From Prorocentrum cordatum (lineage: Eukaryota > Sar > Dinophyceae > Prorocentrales > Prorocentraceae), in contig CAUYUJ010019258.1 of NCBI GenBank assembly GCA_963575745.1, forward strand, positions 118,720 through 182,719: a stretch of 64,000 nt of DNA, read 5' to 3'. The notes beneath the pieces were generated by a model. It saw only the letters and a list, made by a program, of their open reading frames with translations. It was not told where the DNA came from and searched no databases. Positions 29,943 through 39,695 of the stretch are shown piece after piece. Position 1 is the first letter of the stretch. The number at the start of each line of letters is the position of its first letter. A program made the translations under genes and the position numbers.

Positions 29943-30347
29943 GCGGGGCTGCGATCTGTGAACCTGTCGCCACTTTCGAGGCCTGCTGTGATCCCCGTTT
30001 TCGAAGTGGCTAGGAGTGCTCAGGAATTGTAAATCATCAGCTTTATCAAGCCCTTTTCCTGTAGCCAGTGTGCTGCGAGTCTCCCGAATTGCGTCTGCAG
30101 ACATATGTAACCCTCGCTCCGTCATCGCCCCCTTATAAAGTATCCTAAACTATTTGCGCCCCGCTTTTGCGCAGGGGTTGGGTACGTCGCCAGGGTAATG
30201 ATCGATATAATGTAGCTATAGCCATAAGGATTGCACCATCGAAAGCGCCATCATTCACTGCATAGAATAAAAATTCGAATGTGCAAAACGAATATCATCG
30301 ATGCCGGAATTCCTCTAGCTCATCGATGCCGAGGAGCTCTACGAGGT

Positions 30348-30741
30348 ACTGGGAACCGGCGGTAAACCGTCAACAGGGCTACCGCCGGGCACCTCGTAGA
30401 GCTCTTTTGTTGCACAGCGCTCCTTGGAACACCTGAAGAAAGCTTCTGAAGCGAGAGCAGAGAAACTCGAAAAATCACAACTTTTTGGTTTCATATGAAG
30501 TCGGTTCCAGCAAGTCTTTAGATAGTAATATTGCGCCTACAGACCTGATAATTTAACTGCAAATGCGGCACACTATACGTGGGAAAAGTACCCGTTCTCG
30601 AGATGAATTGTCAAATATCTCCAAATATTGGCAAAACCGATCCAAAGTTGTCACATTGTCTCTTCTGGTGGGGTTGGCCAACTAGCTCCACCCCGCGCCG
30701 GAATTCCTCCAGCTCATCGATGCCGAAGAGCTTTTCGAGGA
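30348..30741 (-). mobile_element. Type B unit U20
   Basis: Complete ~394-bp unit directly abutting U19. Head GGAACCGGCGGTAAACC ... GGCTACCGCCGG, interior with TTTGGTTTCATATGAAGTCG, end GAAGAGCTTTTCGAGG (one change in the terminal repeat). Confidence 0.65.
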
Positions 30742-31035
30742 ATTAAAACGCGGAGGCTCTGCTTACCTTCTAGAGGTGCGAAAAAACTGGTTTTTGAAAA
30801 TAAATAGTCAAATATCTCTGAAATATTCGCAAAACCACCCAAAAGATGTCACATTGTCCGTTCTGGTCGGTTCGACCAACCGGGAACCTCGTAGAGCTTC
30901 TGACAGGCAGGAAAGCGCTCAGAATCGAAGAAGATAGCTTCTCGCGGCCGTTCTCGGAAAACATCACTTTTCATTATTCGCTGTACTCCGATGTCGGTTC
31001 CCGCTCAGTTTGACATAGTAAAACTCTCTCTCTCT

Positions 31036-31077
<42 letters not shown>

Positions 31078-31217
31078 GAGCTGCTCTGAGAAAGAAGTTC
31101 AGATACAAATGCTACGCGTAAAAATCTGCTTTCTGGAAATGAATGATTAAAAATCTTTCAAATTTTCGCAAAACCATCCAAAAGTTATCAGTTTGTCCGT
31201 TCTGGTCGGGTCGACCA
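30742..31217 (-). mobile_element. Type B fragments, one with its hairpin deleted
   Basis: 30742-30880 is the inner 3' part of a B unit (AACTGGTTTTTGAAAATAAA to TCGACCAA). 30881-31217 starts CCGGGAACCTCGTAGAGCTT, so the whole left arm and loop of the head are missing, then continues as B interior. It contains a (CT)n/(GA)n palindromic tract at 31024-31076. Confidence 0.5.
31024..31076. repeat. CTCTCT...GAGAGA self-complementary microsatellite
   Basis: About 12 bases of CT repeats change to ~40 bases of GA repeats through TCGA. It could fold into a short hairpin; it arose inside a type B interior. Confidence 0.9.
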
Positions 31218-31919
31218 ACTGGGCGCCGGCGGTAAACCGTCAACCTTTGTTACCACCGGAAGACTGATAGAGCTTCCTGGCAACAAACAATGTCGAAAAA
31301 AAATACACCGAAAAAATAGTTGTTCATACCTCTTGGATGCAACAGCCGAACGCTCCCGATGCTTCTAGATTGTCTTCTGTACGAGCTCTCTAGCTCTCCT
31401 ACAGCCCGACTTACGTGCGTAAATCGACAGCACCTCTCAAGATGACTCGAACAATACGAATAGTTTGGCAAAGCTAGCTCGAGTATCAGACCCAGTTCAG
31501 ACCTCTGCATGCGACAGGCGGACGCGTCTGATGTCTCTGAATCGATTCCTGTGGTTACCAGCCCTGCAGCCCCCCCTAGAGCCCGAGTTAAGTGCAGGAA
31601 ACCGAAAACACCTCTCATAATGACTCGAACAATACGAATAGTTTCGCGGACCAGCTACAGAGCTGGTAAGCACAGCTAATCGATCCAGAACGATCAGGCG
31701 CGTTCGCCTGTTGGAAGGTTTAAACTCGGTCTGCTAGCTGAGCTAGATCCGCAAACCTATTCGTATTATTCAAGTCATCTTGACAGACGCTCTCGGATCT
31801 AATCGGGACGGGAAACTTGTAGCGTCCACTTGGTAGCGTCCAAAACCCGGAGAGCGAGAAGGCTCTTGGGATGGCAGCGTCCAAAACCCGAAGAGCGAAA
31901 AGAATCTCGGAGACGGGAA
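31218..31919 (-). mobile_element. Type A unit U21, rearranged
   Basis: Head with weakened right arm (GTTACCACCGG) and TGATAGAGCTTCC in place of CTCGTAGAGCTTCC. Two satellite monomers follow. From ~31655 the next monomer is inverted (CCAGCTACAGAGCTGGTAAG, then AAACTCGGTCTGCTAGCTGA). 31800-31919 is broken C-family start sequence (GCGTCCAAAACCCGGAGAGC, twice). Confidence 0.5.
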
Positions 31920-32322
31920 AATGGGAACCGGCGGTAAACCGTCAACCAGGTTACCGCCGGGGCCCTCGTAGAGCTCTTTTCTCACACGGCGCGCCTCAAT
32001 AAGCATGAAGAAAGCGTCTGAGTAAGATCTGAGAAACTCGAAAAATCAGGTTTTTCTGTTTTTATCCAACGTCGGTTCCCCCAAGTGTTTCAATAGTAAT
32101 ACTGCACCTATGGGCCTGAAAATTTTACTGGCGGACGCGCCATAACCCACTACAGGTGCAAAAAATCTGCTTTCTCAAAATGAATTGTCAAATATCCTTC
32201 CATGTTTCGCAAAACCACCGAAAAGTTACCACTTTGTCCTTTCTAGCCGGGTCGGCCAACAACTAGCTCCACCCCGCGCCGGAATTCCTCTAGCTCATCG
32301 ATGCCGAAGAGCTCTACGAGGT
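31920..32322 (-). mobile_element. Type B unit U22
   Basis: Complete 403-bp unit. Head AATGGGAACCGGCGGTAAAC with right arm GGTTACCGCCGG, CCCTCGTAGAGCTC, interior CAAGTGTTTCAATAGTAATA, end GAAGAGCTCTACGAGGT. It abuts U23 with no base between. Confidence 0.7.
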
Positions 32323-32376
32323 ACTGGGCGCCGGCGGTAAACCGTCAACCTTGGTTTTTTGCCTTTTGCGATATGT

Positions 32377-35091
32377 CTAACGGCTGCCAAAAGCAGCCAC
32401 AGTTCGTTTCTTCAGCCTAACCCTACGGGCGAAGTTACGGGTTACACTACAGATGGCCTCGCAGAGGCTCGATAAAGCTTCGAATTCAGTGTTCATGGCA
32501 GAATATTGAGGGGGAAGGCCAAACGCCTTCGATTTGATCAGCACCCACTGTGGTCTATCCAGAAAGGCGAAGCTCCCATATATTGAATGAGATGCCGATG
32601 CTTTGATCAATCCCTCCAGCCACCAACCTGCTCCTGCTTTATCCTTATCGACTCCACCGTCGAATGCGCCCCGCAGGGCGTAGAGGTCATACTCCTGTAG
32701 CTCGTGAGTCCTATCATACTCTATATCTCTGATGCGTGCAATGTGAGTTAATTCATCAGCCCTCAGATTTCCTTCCCGATAGACATGCTTCCCTATGTCT
32801 CCTCCGACCGTGGCTCCGACAACGTTAAACTCCTCATGCAACTCGTCGAACTCATTCTGTATTTCGGCAATCTGTCTGGCATATGTTCGGTTGTGGATCT
32901 TCCACTCCCCGTTTAACCACTTAATCGTCGCCATGTTATCTCCCTGAATCTCCACTGGCAGCCCTCGTGCAATCCCCTGTCCGTACTCCCACCAATCCGA
33001 CATCGTCGCGAAGACGTGTGCGAGCCTCTTTGCCTGCTTTGTATTTTCCGCCCGTGTTGGTGCCTCCTCCTCCTCCCAAGTGTTAGGTCCCACCCGTTTT
33101 TCTTTCTCCTGCTTAAAATGTCGATCGAATGTAAGTCCTGTCCTCTGTTTGATATGTTCAATCCATGCTTTCCGCGTCTCCTCATCATGTGTCAAGCGTT
33201 TCCAATACTCATCTCCCCGAAAACTTTCAAATGTAGCGTGCCATGATGTCTGACCTATTGCCTGGCAATCAATCCTCCGTCGTTTTTCTGACACTTCTGG
33301 GTTCTTCCAGCTTTTACTTAGCACCCTGATCGCTTCATTGTACAAGTCACGTCTCTCCGTCCACCGTTTCATACCATGGAACATCGCCAACCTCGCAGTC
33401 ATGAAACTGCGGCACACACTTGCTGATTCTCGCCAAGCTCCAGAACTCTGTTGACTGCCAACAGCATCTGTCGCGATGTCCGCCGTCTTCAAGAACGAGC
33501 AACAGTCCTTATTCCACTCCCATTGTTTCTGCAAGTACAACTCAACCAGGCTGATATGTTTTTCACGAAATTTATCCCTGGCAAAGTTATAGGCTCTGAC
33601 ATTGAAGCTGAACCATGATTCATCGATCCTTTTTCGTACACCAACTATTTTTATCAAGCACCGTCCCTCAAACTTATGAATATCCTGCAATGCCGATTTG
33701 TCGATACTCGATCCTTCAACGCTATACAAGAACGTGCTCTGTACTTTGCTCACATACTTCTCCCATTTCACCGTCCACGGTACCGACCGACATCGATACA
33801 AACTCATGCCTTGAAAGAACGCATGCTGAGCTTTCTGGATCCGATACTGCACGTCCAAGTGCGTCCTCATTCGAGTGTGTAGCCGCACACCCAAAAATGT
33901 AATCTCCTGCACTCGCGGAACAAAAAGTGTCTCCACCAAGTCGGTGGACGCGCCAGCACCCGCATGCTCAGACAATTCGTGCACACTGCAAGCTGAGGCA
34001 ACAGGCTGCACACTACAAGCTGAGGCAACAGGCACTCTTATCGACGACGACGAAGACACACGAGAATGAAGAGAATCCGTTTTTGCAGGCAACTGCGAAA
34101 GAACAACAGGCACTCTTATTAACGACGACGATGGCGCATGAGAGTGAACATCTGGCACTGACATTGGCAAATGTGCATAAGAAAACGTCGTTGGTGCTGT
34201 CTCAGGCGAATGGGGCACGGGTATGTTTCTGCTCAGCGTAGCAGTCTGATATGTCTGTTCAGCGTAGCTGTCGGATATTTTGCTCAGCGTAGCTGTCGGA
34301 TATGTCGAATGGAGATGTGATTGCGGCTCTGGCAACTGTGAATGAAGAAGTGATTGTGACACTGGCATGGAAGAATGAGGAAGCGGTGTGTGTCCTGTCA
34401 ACGGGGTTACTCTCGCAGCTGAATCCAAAGATGTGATCTCTGATCTCTGTCTTTTCGGTCCTTGCTCAAAAGATTTGGTCGGGATTAGAATCTCCAGCGC
34501 CTCTGCCTCAAAGTCAACCCCAAACGTCGCTAACTCAATCGAACTGGGTTTCCACTCGAAGCCCCATTCACGTATCGATATCGTCAGTCCCTGCATCATC
34601 GTGGAAATCATCTTCTTTCCCTCCTGCCGATCACCTTGGGCAAAGATGAAGAAGTTATCCGCCCATATCGCATGACTGAGACTCTGATGGACCTCCATCT
34701 CCTGGGAGCCTTGGATCGCGCGAGAACTGGCTCCAACTTTAGCCTCGATCGAATCTGCATACGCCCTCGGCCTCTCGATGTTGTATCCAAGGCCTCTCTC
34801 TTTCCACGAGTGTATCGTCGGGGCAATCATCGCAATCGTGACAAGCACAAATAAGATGGGGCTCTCAACCCCTCCCGTCCTAACACAGGTGTCCCACGGC
34901 ACTGTTTCGCACTGGGTACTCTGGAAATTTGCCGACGCCGTGTTTATCAGCATCGGCTCCAAGATAGCATACTGAAAAGAAGAAGGAACACCCAGCTCTC
35001 TCATTGCTCTCACACATGTCGTAAGCCGAAGGTGATCGTACGCTTTCAGAATATCACAACTGCAGAGCCAAAAGTCTGTCCCTTCCCCCAA
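32377..35091 (-). CDS. LINE-B ORF2, RT motif A to RNase H
   Basis: 904 codons from GEGTDFWLCSCDILKAYDH (motif A) through TGGVESP (motif B), IWADNFF (motif C; N at codon 34654-34656) and MKWKP-like motif D (GFEWKPSS). An expanded region of ~180 residues rich in Ser/Pro/His with near-repeats (SHLHSTYPTATLSK, RVPVASACSVQ) lies between motif D and the next conserved block (VPRVQEITFLGVRL); LINE-A has no such insert. The RNase H order is GDNMATIKW, LRADELTH, FDGGVDK, NTEFEAL, that is III-IV-I-II again. It ends at TAG. Confidence 0.88.
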   Translation of the reverse strand: MGEGTDFWLCSCDILKAYDHLRLTTCVRAMRELGVPSSFQYAILEPMLINTASANFQSTQCETVPWDTCVRTGGVESPILFVLVTIAMIAPTIHSWKERGLGYNIERPRAYADSIEAKVGASSRAIQGSQEMEVHQSLSHAIWADNFFIFAQGDRQEGKKMISTMMQGLTISIREWGFEWKPSSIELATFGVDFEAEALEILIPTKSFEQGPKRQRSEITSLDSAARVTPLTGHTPLPHSSMPVSQSLLHSQLPEPQSHLHSTYPTATLSKISDSYAEQTYQTATLSRNIPVPHSPETAPTTFSYAHLPMSVPDVHSHAPSSSLIRVPVVLSQLPAKTDSLHSRVSSSSSIRVPVASACSVQPVASACSVHELSEHAGAGASTDLVETLFVPRVQEITFLGVRLHTRMRTHLDVQYRIQKAQHAFFQGMSLYRCRSVPWTVKWEKYVSKVQSTFLYSVEGSSIDKSALQDIHKFEGRCLIKIVGVRKRIDESWFSFNVRAYNFARDKFREKHISLVELYLQKQWEWNKDCCSFLKTADIATDAVGSQQSSGAWRESASVCRSFMTARLAMFHGMKRWTERRDLYNEAIRVLSKSWKNPEVSEKRRRIDCQAIGQTSWHATFESFRGDEYWKRLTHDEETRKAWIEHIKQRTGLTFDRHFKQEKEKRVGPNTWEEEEAPTRAENTKQAKRLAHVFATMSDWWEYGQGIARGLPVEIQGDNMATIKWLNGEWKIHNRTYARQIAEIQNEFDELHEEFNVVGATVGGDIGKHVYREGNLRADELTHIARIRDIEYDRTHELQEYDLYALRGAFDGGVDKDKAGAGWWLEGLIKASASHSIYGSFAFLDRPQWVLIKSKAFGLPPQYSAMNTEFEALSSLCEAICSVTRNFARRVRLKKRTVAAFGSR

Positions 35092-35243
35092 ATCGAGGCA
35101 TGTTTACCGATATGTTTAATCATCGAGGTGGCCTCCGTCGTTTTTCTCCCAGACATGAACCATATACATTCATCTCGGGATCCAAGTTCAAGTTTTTGGC
35201 CAGGAACCTCTCCAGGACCACAACCAGGGAAAGCGAATACCAC
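35046..35243 (-). pseudogene. LINE-B ORF2 middle piece between two frameshifts
   Basis: SGRKTTEATSMIKHIGKHAS followed by IWGKG in a third frame. It corresponds to SGRKTSEITSVAKRLSQHSA in LINE-A ORF2. The upstream frame leaves it near 35155 (after NVYG), and the downstream frame starts at a G run near 35090. Both shifts go in the same direction, so they do not cancel. Confidence 0.75.
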
Positions 35244-36856
35244 TTAGTCAAGCATGAAGAAACTGCAATCGCTCTGGTATCCTCCAAACTCGTAATCTTC
35301 TCACTCTTGGGGGTGAGCGTGAGTATTATCTTGCGCCAGTCCTCTGGCGTCGGCTCCCGCCCCTCATATATGGCCGAAAACGTCTTAAATATCTCCTGAA
35401 GGTTCCCGAAGCCTAGAGTCTTCAGCATGCTAACCGTGATCCCGTCCTCCCCCGTCTGCTTGCCCACCGACAGTCTGGATCTGGCACTCATCATCGCACT
35501 AAAGTCGAAAGTCAACCTGACGGTGTCCGTGTGGGCCTGGTCCCTGAGCTCCTCCATCATCTCCTCCGTCTCCCTCCTGATCTGCTCATTCGTAAACTTC
35601 CCCTTGGTATGCTCATACAGTGCCGAACTCCATTTTGCTTGATCCTCCTCCATCCTCCCATTGATGTTTAACTTAGTGATCATCTCGGTCCTGGTTTTCT
35701 TCTTTGATCTGCTGGCATACTTAAGCATGGCACACTTTAGGGCATTCTTTTCCTTTCGCAACTGACGGTTTATCTCTTTCCTCTCCTCCTCGTCCTCCCA
35801 TTGTTTCAACCTTTTGGCTCTTTCCAAGGCTTTGTGTTTCTCTGACTTCCGAGGCACCTCTCGAATCATCTGCTTCGTCGGGATCCCCTCCGCCGCGCCT
35901 AGCATCACCTCGGACAACTTACCTGGTGGCACGTAGTCTCCCTCCCCCCGCTCCGTCACTAATCTGTCGTAGTTCTGGGCTGAGAACAATCTGCGGCCTG
36001 GCTCGGTCTCTGGCTCCCATTTGGGGTGTACGGGTCGCCTCATTTTTGCTCTCGGGGCCAGGCGGATCGATACGGGCAACTCCAGCAACACCGCTGCATG
36101 GTCCGACGTCTCATTACCTGTGTCCCTGACGTCCTGCCACTGTACTCGAGCTTCCCCCCACCACGCCGGAGCAAGAATGGAATCGAGCACCTGCGGTACC
36201 TTATGTGCACGAGTAAAATGTGTTGGGAGCCTTTCCCGAAACGTGTTCGACGCCACAAGGTCCAGCTCAACAATAAGGTCGACTAGGGCTTCACGCATCC
36301 TCCGTTTCCTCCTCGTCCTCTCCGTCTCGAAGCCTCCCACCACCTGTCCCACCTGCAAGTCCGTACGTACACCTCCTCCAGTGACCTCCTTTCCTCCTTC
36401 ACCCCGTACATGTGCAGGCAACTCAACATTCGCATCAGTCAAGATGGCCACCTCAAAATCTTTCCCCCCTTCTTGCTCAAACTGCACACGTGCTGCCTGG
36501 ATCTTCGACCTCACCAAGTTGGCTAGGGCATTGAACTCTGCCACCGCATTCCTTCTCCCCTCATGTGGAAAGTACGCCGAGACAACGATGATTTTGCCGA
36601 CTACGATGAGCACAACCCGATTTGACTGGTTGTCTGTGTATCTAATAGGAACACTCGCTCGGAACATGAAACCCGCTAGCTTGTCTTTACTACGCAACAA
36701 TATCCATCCCTCTTTTGAAATGATACTGTGTGTGAGGTGCAGGCACTCCTGGAGGCCTACCAAAGCAACACTTCTCCCATGCATTTGAATTCGTTGTAAA
36801 ACTTGAGTTGTTTTGTCTTTACCTGCCCTCTAGACGTTCCAACTCATCAAACTTCC
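35120..36856 (-). pseudogene. LINE-B ORF2, endonuclease and RT fingers
   Basis: Begins with ATG-AGT-TGG-AAC-GTC (MSWNV, the APE start motif) near 36847, directly followed by an in-frame TAG at 36830-36832, then continues open from there as RAGKDKTTQVLQRIQMHGRS. Motifs: GLQE, ILTDANVEL, VLDSILAP and SDHAAVLLEL of the endonuclease, then GKQTGEDGITVSMLKTL of the RT. It is in the same frame as ORF1. Readable from ATG 36784 for 554 codons. Confidence 0.8.
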
Positions 36857-36883
36857 TGTCAGATCACATCTGGAGTGGCCCCG

Positions 36884-38215
36884 TCAGGCTAGGGCCTCGA
36901 GGTCTGCTTTGAACTTTGCCGCTGTGAACGTCGGCATCAGGGTCATCATCGAATCATTGTGAATCGTCCAACCTGCTGTCTCCGTCCACTCCGCCAGCGA
37001 CACTGGGCGAGTCTGGCTGTCGGGTGCGATCGTGAGAATCTCCGTCACTGGAGGCCCTGCTTTTCCCCTCACCTCTGGCACATTCTGGGCAACATTGGCG
37101 GCATCCTGGTACATTTGACGATGTTTCCAGATCTCTTTAAACTGACCGATCTTGGCAATGTGTGGGTGCTTCCACGGTGCACTCTCAATCACACACCTGA
37201 CGTTTCCTCCTGTGAAAGTATCGGGCTTTGACGTCATACCCGTGATGAGCGGTCCCTCAGGCAGCACTCGAACATGAGGGTCAATGTTACTTTTGATCTC
37301 CCACAACTGGCTCGAATCTGTACCTCGCGTTGCAATCAAACTCACTTTTGAAATAAGTGAACGAGTGTTTTGACGGCCCTGATTATCGGTATAAGCTCCC
37401 ATCATCTCCAAACTGGCTTTCTGATCGATCCTCTGCCTCAAATCATCCGATAAAATGGCCATGACATTCTCAATCAGTTTCTCTGCATCGTATGGGGTCA
37501 ACATTTCTGCCGTACGCATTGGGGGGTCTTTCCAATGAACAACCCATCCTTTGATTTCGATCTTCGATGCACTCCATGCGCCCTGAGCTCCTTTACCCAA
37601 TCCTTTTGCCATCCCCCATGCTAAGTTCGGAGTGGTGCCCGTTCCCGTCGATCCTGATGCAATGCTCGCACTCTTTCCCGCCTCCCTATTGAACTCCGTA
37701 AACTGCTTTTGCAAATCATTCATCTTAATATCTGCCTCGTCTTGACGTCTCTGGATGTGTCCCACCTCGTTTTGCAAACTCTTGACCTTACGCTCTGTCT
37801 TACGTGTGTTCTTGCTAATTGCTTTATTCATGTTGAACATCTGTTTCTGCCAATTCTCTGGATCAATCTGCTCTCCATCGGAACTGATTGACTCATCCAG
37901 TCCATCCATGCCTGCATTTCCTCTTGCTGCGTCCTCCCCCTCCTCCTCTGTCCTCCGTCGGCGACGACCATTGGCAGGTGTCGTGTCTATTGGAGCTGCT
38001 GCTGCTGCTGCTGCCATTGGAGTTGATGCTGCATCATTGAGGGCCATATTTCCTACAATGTCCGTCGAAATACTCCACTTTTGCAAAAACTGCTGGTCCT
38101 CCAATCGACGTCGCTTCTCCTCTTGCCGTTGAATGAAAATCTTGTCCCGTCGCTGGTGCTCTGAAACGTGCTCAGGCTCAACAATCGCCGTTGCTCCGAA
38201 AATGATGATGTACAA
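36884..38215 (-). CDS. LINE-B ORF1 (intact)
   Basis: 443 codons ending L-E-A-L-A-TGA. Charged helix EHQRRDKIFIQRQEEKRRRL, Ala-rich part, basic patch NGRRRRRTEEE, coiled coil (KNTRKTERKVKSLQNEVGHI and the ~40 residues after it), then the conserved C-terminal domain (EIKGWVVHWKDP, SSQLWEIKSN, VRCVIESAPWKHPHIAKIGQ). It matches LINE-A ORF1 from end to end and proves the frame across the poly-C site broken in both LINE-A copies. Probably the RNA-binding partner of ORF2; no zinc knuckle seen. ORF2 lies 27 bases downstream in the same frame. Confidence 0.85.
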   Translation of the reverse strand: MYIIIFGATAIVEPEHVSEHQRRDKIFIQRQEEKRRRLEDQQFLQKWSISTDIVGNMALNDAASTPMAAAAAAAPIDTTPANGRRRRRTEEEGEDAARGNAGMDGLDESISSDGEQIDPENWQKQMFNMNKAISKNTRKTERKVKSLQNEVGHIQRRQDEADIKMNDLQKQFTEFNREAGKSASIASGSTGTGTTPNLAWGMAKGLGKGAQGAWSASKIEIKGWVVHWKDPPMRTAEMLTPYDAEKLIENVMAILSDDLRQRIDQKASLEMMGAYTDNQGRQNTRSLISKVSLIATRGTDSSQLWEIKSNIDPHVRVLPEGPLITGMTSKPDTFTGGNVRCVIESAPWKHPHIAKIGQFKEIWKHRQMYQDAANVAQNVPEVRGKAGPPVTEILTIAPDSQTRPVSLAEWTETAGWTIHNDSMMTLMPTFTAAKFKADLEALA

Positions 38216-38393
38216 TCGAAACGAAAGATGTTAGCCTCACTCTCCCCACGGAGGCTCGATGCTGTCTGGTGTGTTCGTTACCGCTGGGTAAACAAGCTCA
38301 GCCCACTGATCACTGGCGCACAACTACGAGGAGGTTCCCCAGGCAGTCGTAGCTGTACGCGTCCGCGACCTTGAGCCAACACACCTTGAGCCA

Positions 38394-39480
38394 ATACCGC
38401 CGGGAGACTCGTAGAGCTTCCTGACAACATATAATGTCGAAAAAATTACAGAGAACGAATAGTCTTTCAGCCCAAGCGATGTCAGACCTCTCGATGCAAC
38501 AGCCGAACGCTCCTCATTCTGAATCGTTTTCTGTGCGCACGAGCTCCGTAGCTCTGCTACAGCCCGAGTTACGTGCGAAAATCGACAACACCTCCCAAGA
38601 TCACTCGAACAATACGAATAGTTGCGCGAATCTAGCTCGAGTATCAGACCGAGTTCAGACCTCTGAATGCAGGAGGACGCGCCTGATGTCTCCGAATCGA
38701 TTTCTGTGATCAACAGCCCTGCAGCCCCCTTACACCCCGAGTTAAGCGCAGAAATCGACTGCATGAAGATGACTCGAACAATACGAATAGTTTCGCGGAC
38801 CCAGCTCGGGCAGCAGACCGAGTTCAGAGCTCTCAATGCGACAGCCGGACGCGATGGATCACTGCGAATCGATTCCAGTGATTAACAGCCCTGCAGCTCC
38901 CTTACAGCTCGAGTTAAGTGCAGAAAACAGACAGCACCTCTCAAGATGACTCGAATATGAATAGTTTGCGGACCCAGCTCGGGCAGCACACCGAGTTCTG
39001 AGCTCTGGATTGGGCAGGCGGACGCGCCTGATGTCTCCGAATCGATTCCTGTTAGTACGAGCCCTGTACCCCCCCCCCTACAGCCCGAGCTAAGAAAACG
39101 GACAGCATCTCTCAAGATGACTCGAACTACGAATAGGTTCGCGAACCTAGCTCGGGCAGCAGACCGAGTTCAGACCTCTGGATGGAACAGACGAACGCGC
39201 CTGATGATTCGCAATCGATTTCTGTAAGAATAAGCTCTATAGCTGCCCTACAGCTCGAGTTAAGTACAGAAAACCGAGAGCGTCTGTCAGGATGACTCGA
39301 ATAATACGAATAGGTTTGCGGACCTAGCGCGGCTAGCAGACCGAGTTCAGACCTTTGGGTTCAATAGGCGAACGCGCCTGATCATTCTGAATCGATTAGC
39401 TGTGCTTACCAGCTCTGTAGCTGTCCTAAAAATCGAGTTATGTTCAGAAAACCGTGATCGCGTATCAAGATGACTCGAAG
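38394..39480. repeat. Satellite monomers in U23
   Basis: Six monomers; anchors ACGAATAG at 38615, 38786 and ~39130, and CTCGGGCAGCAGACCGAGTT. Some carry deletions (TCGAATATGAATAG at 38950). Confidence 0.75.
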
Positions 39481-39695
39481 CAGCCGATCCCGCCGCGATG
39501 CTTTTTTGCTGAAATATTTACCCGATCGAGCTGAGATTAAGATAGCGAGCAGGAATAAGATCGAATATGGCGGGAAAAAGTACTAGAGCTCAAACAAAAA
39601 GTTGAATTTCGAGAACAAAATTTTCAACCGACCAAAAGTCAGCAAAAGGTCCGTCGAGATTTTTCTTGCCAACTAGCTTCCAGCGCGCCGGAATT

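Larger units (their letters stand above)
28284..30125 (-). other. 613-codon open frame through the right arm (coding status doubtful)
   Basis: Begins MTERGLHMSADAIRETRSTL at 30125, then reads the array as repeats of GMARSNLNPRVALTVLGPPA plus GLENGDSFADRSPP. The same N-terminus occurs in the left arm (27051) and in the solo arm (16102), followed there by a stop after ~100 codons. TATAAG lies only ~10 bases before the ATG. Openness is expected from a 102-bp stop-free repeat, so this is weak evidence for a protein. Confidence 0.2.
26978..30198. mobile_element. Foldback element, 3.2-kb palindrome
   Basis: Left arm 26978-28605 and right arm 28655-30198 are near-identical inverted copies around a 49-bp spacer (28606-28654). 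Outer ends are TTACCCTGGCGACG ... CGTCGCCAGGGTAA. Each arm ends inward with CCCAACC-...-GGTTGGG. The arms are mostly a 102-bp tandem repeat, which is how Foldback transposons are built (long inverted repeats made of tandem units). No transposase is present. There is no clear target duplication in the flanks (CCTCAAAAA / TGATCGAT). Confidence 0.65.
26858..30347 (-). mobile_element. Type B unit U19, carrying the foldback element
   Basis: Head GGATCCGGCGGTAAACC ... GGTTACCGCCGG, ACCCTCGTAGAGCTCT, ~70 bases of interior, foldback (26978-30198), then interior TGATCGATATAATGTAGC, GCACCATCGAAAGCGCCATC and end GAGGAGCTCTACGAGGT. Without the insertion it would be a short B unit like U13. Confidence 0.6.
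32355..38393 (-). mobile_element. LINE-B (full-length, frames broken)
   Basis: A second LINE family, with the same layout as LINE-A. The 3' end joins the loop after CCGTCAACCTTGG, ends in GCAAAAGGCAAAAAACC on its own strand, and has a perfect hairpin GGCTGC-TTTTG-GCAGCC near 32385-32400. At the 5' end, CACCTTGAGCCAA stands before ATACCGCCGGG and is itself duplicated (ACCTTGAGCCAACAC twice). ORF1 is intact. ORF2 has two shifts and one in-frame stop. Confidence 0.9.
32323..39695 (-). mobile_element. Type A unit U23, carrying LINE-B
   Basis: Left half of the head (32330-32354), LINE-B, then ATACCGCCGGGAGACTCGTA at 38394 with AACATATAATGTCG, satellite monomers to ~39480, and tail with TTGAATTTCGAGAAC. 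It is cut inside the tail at GCGCCGGAATT^ACTGGG by U24. Confidence 0.65.
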
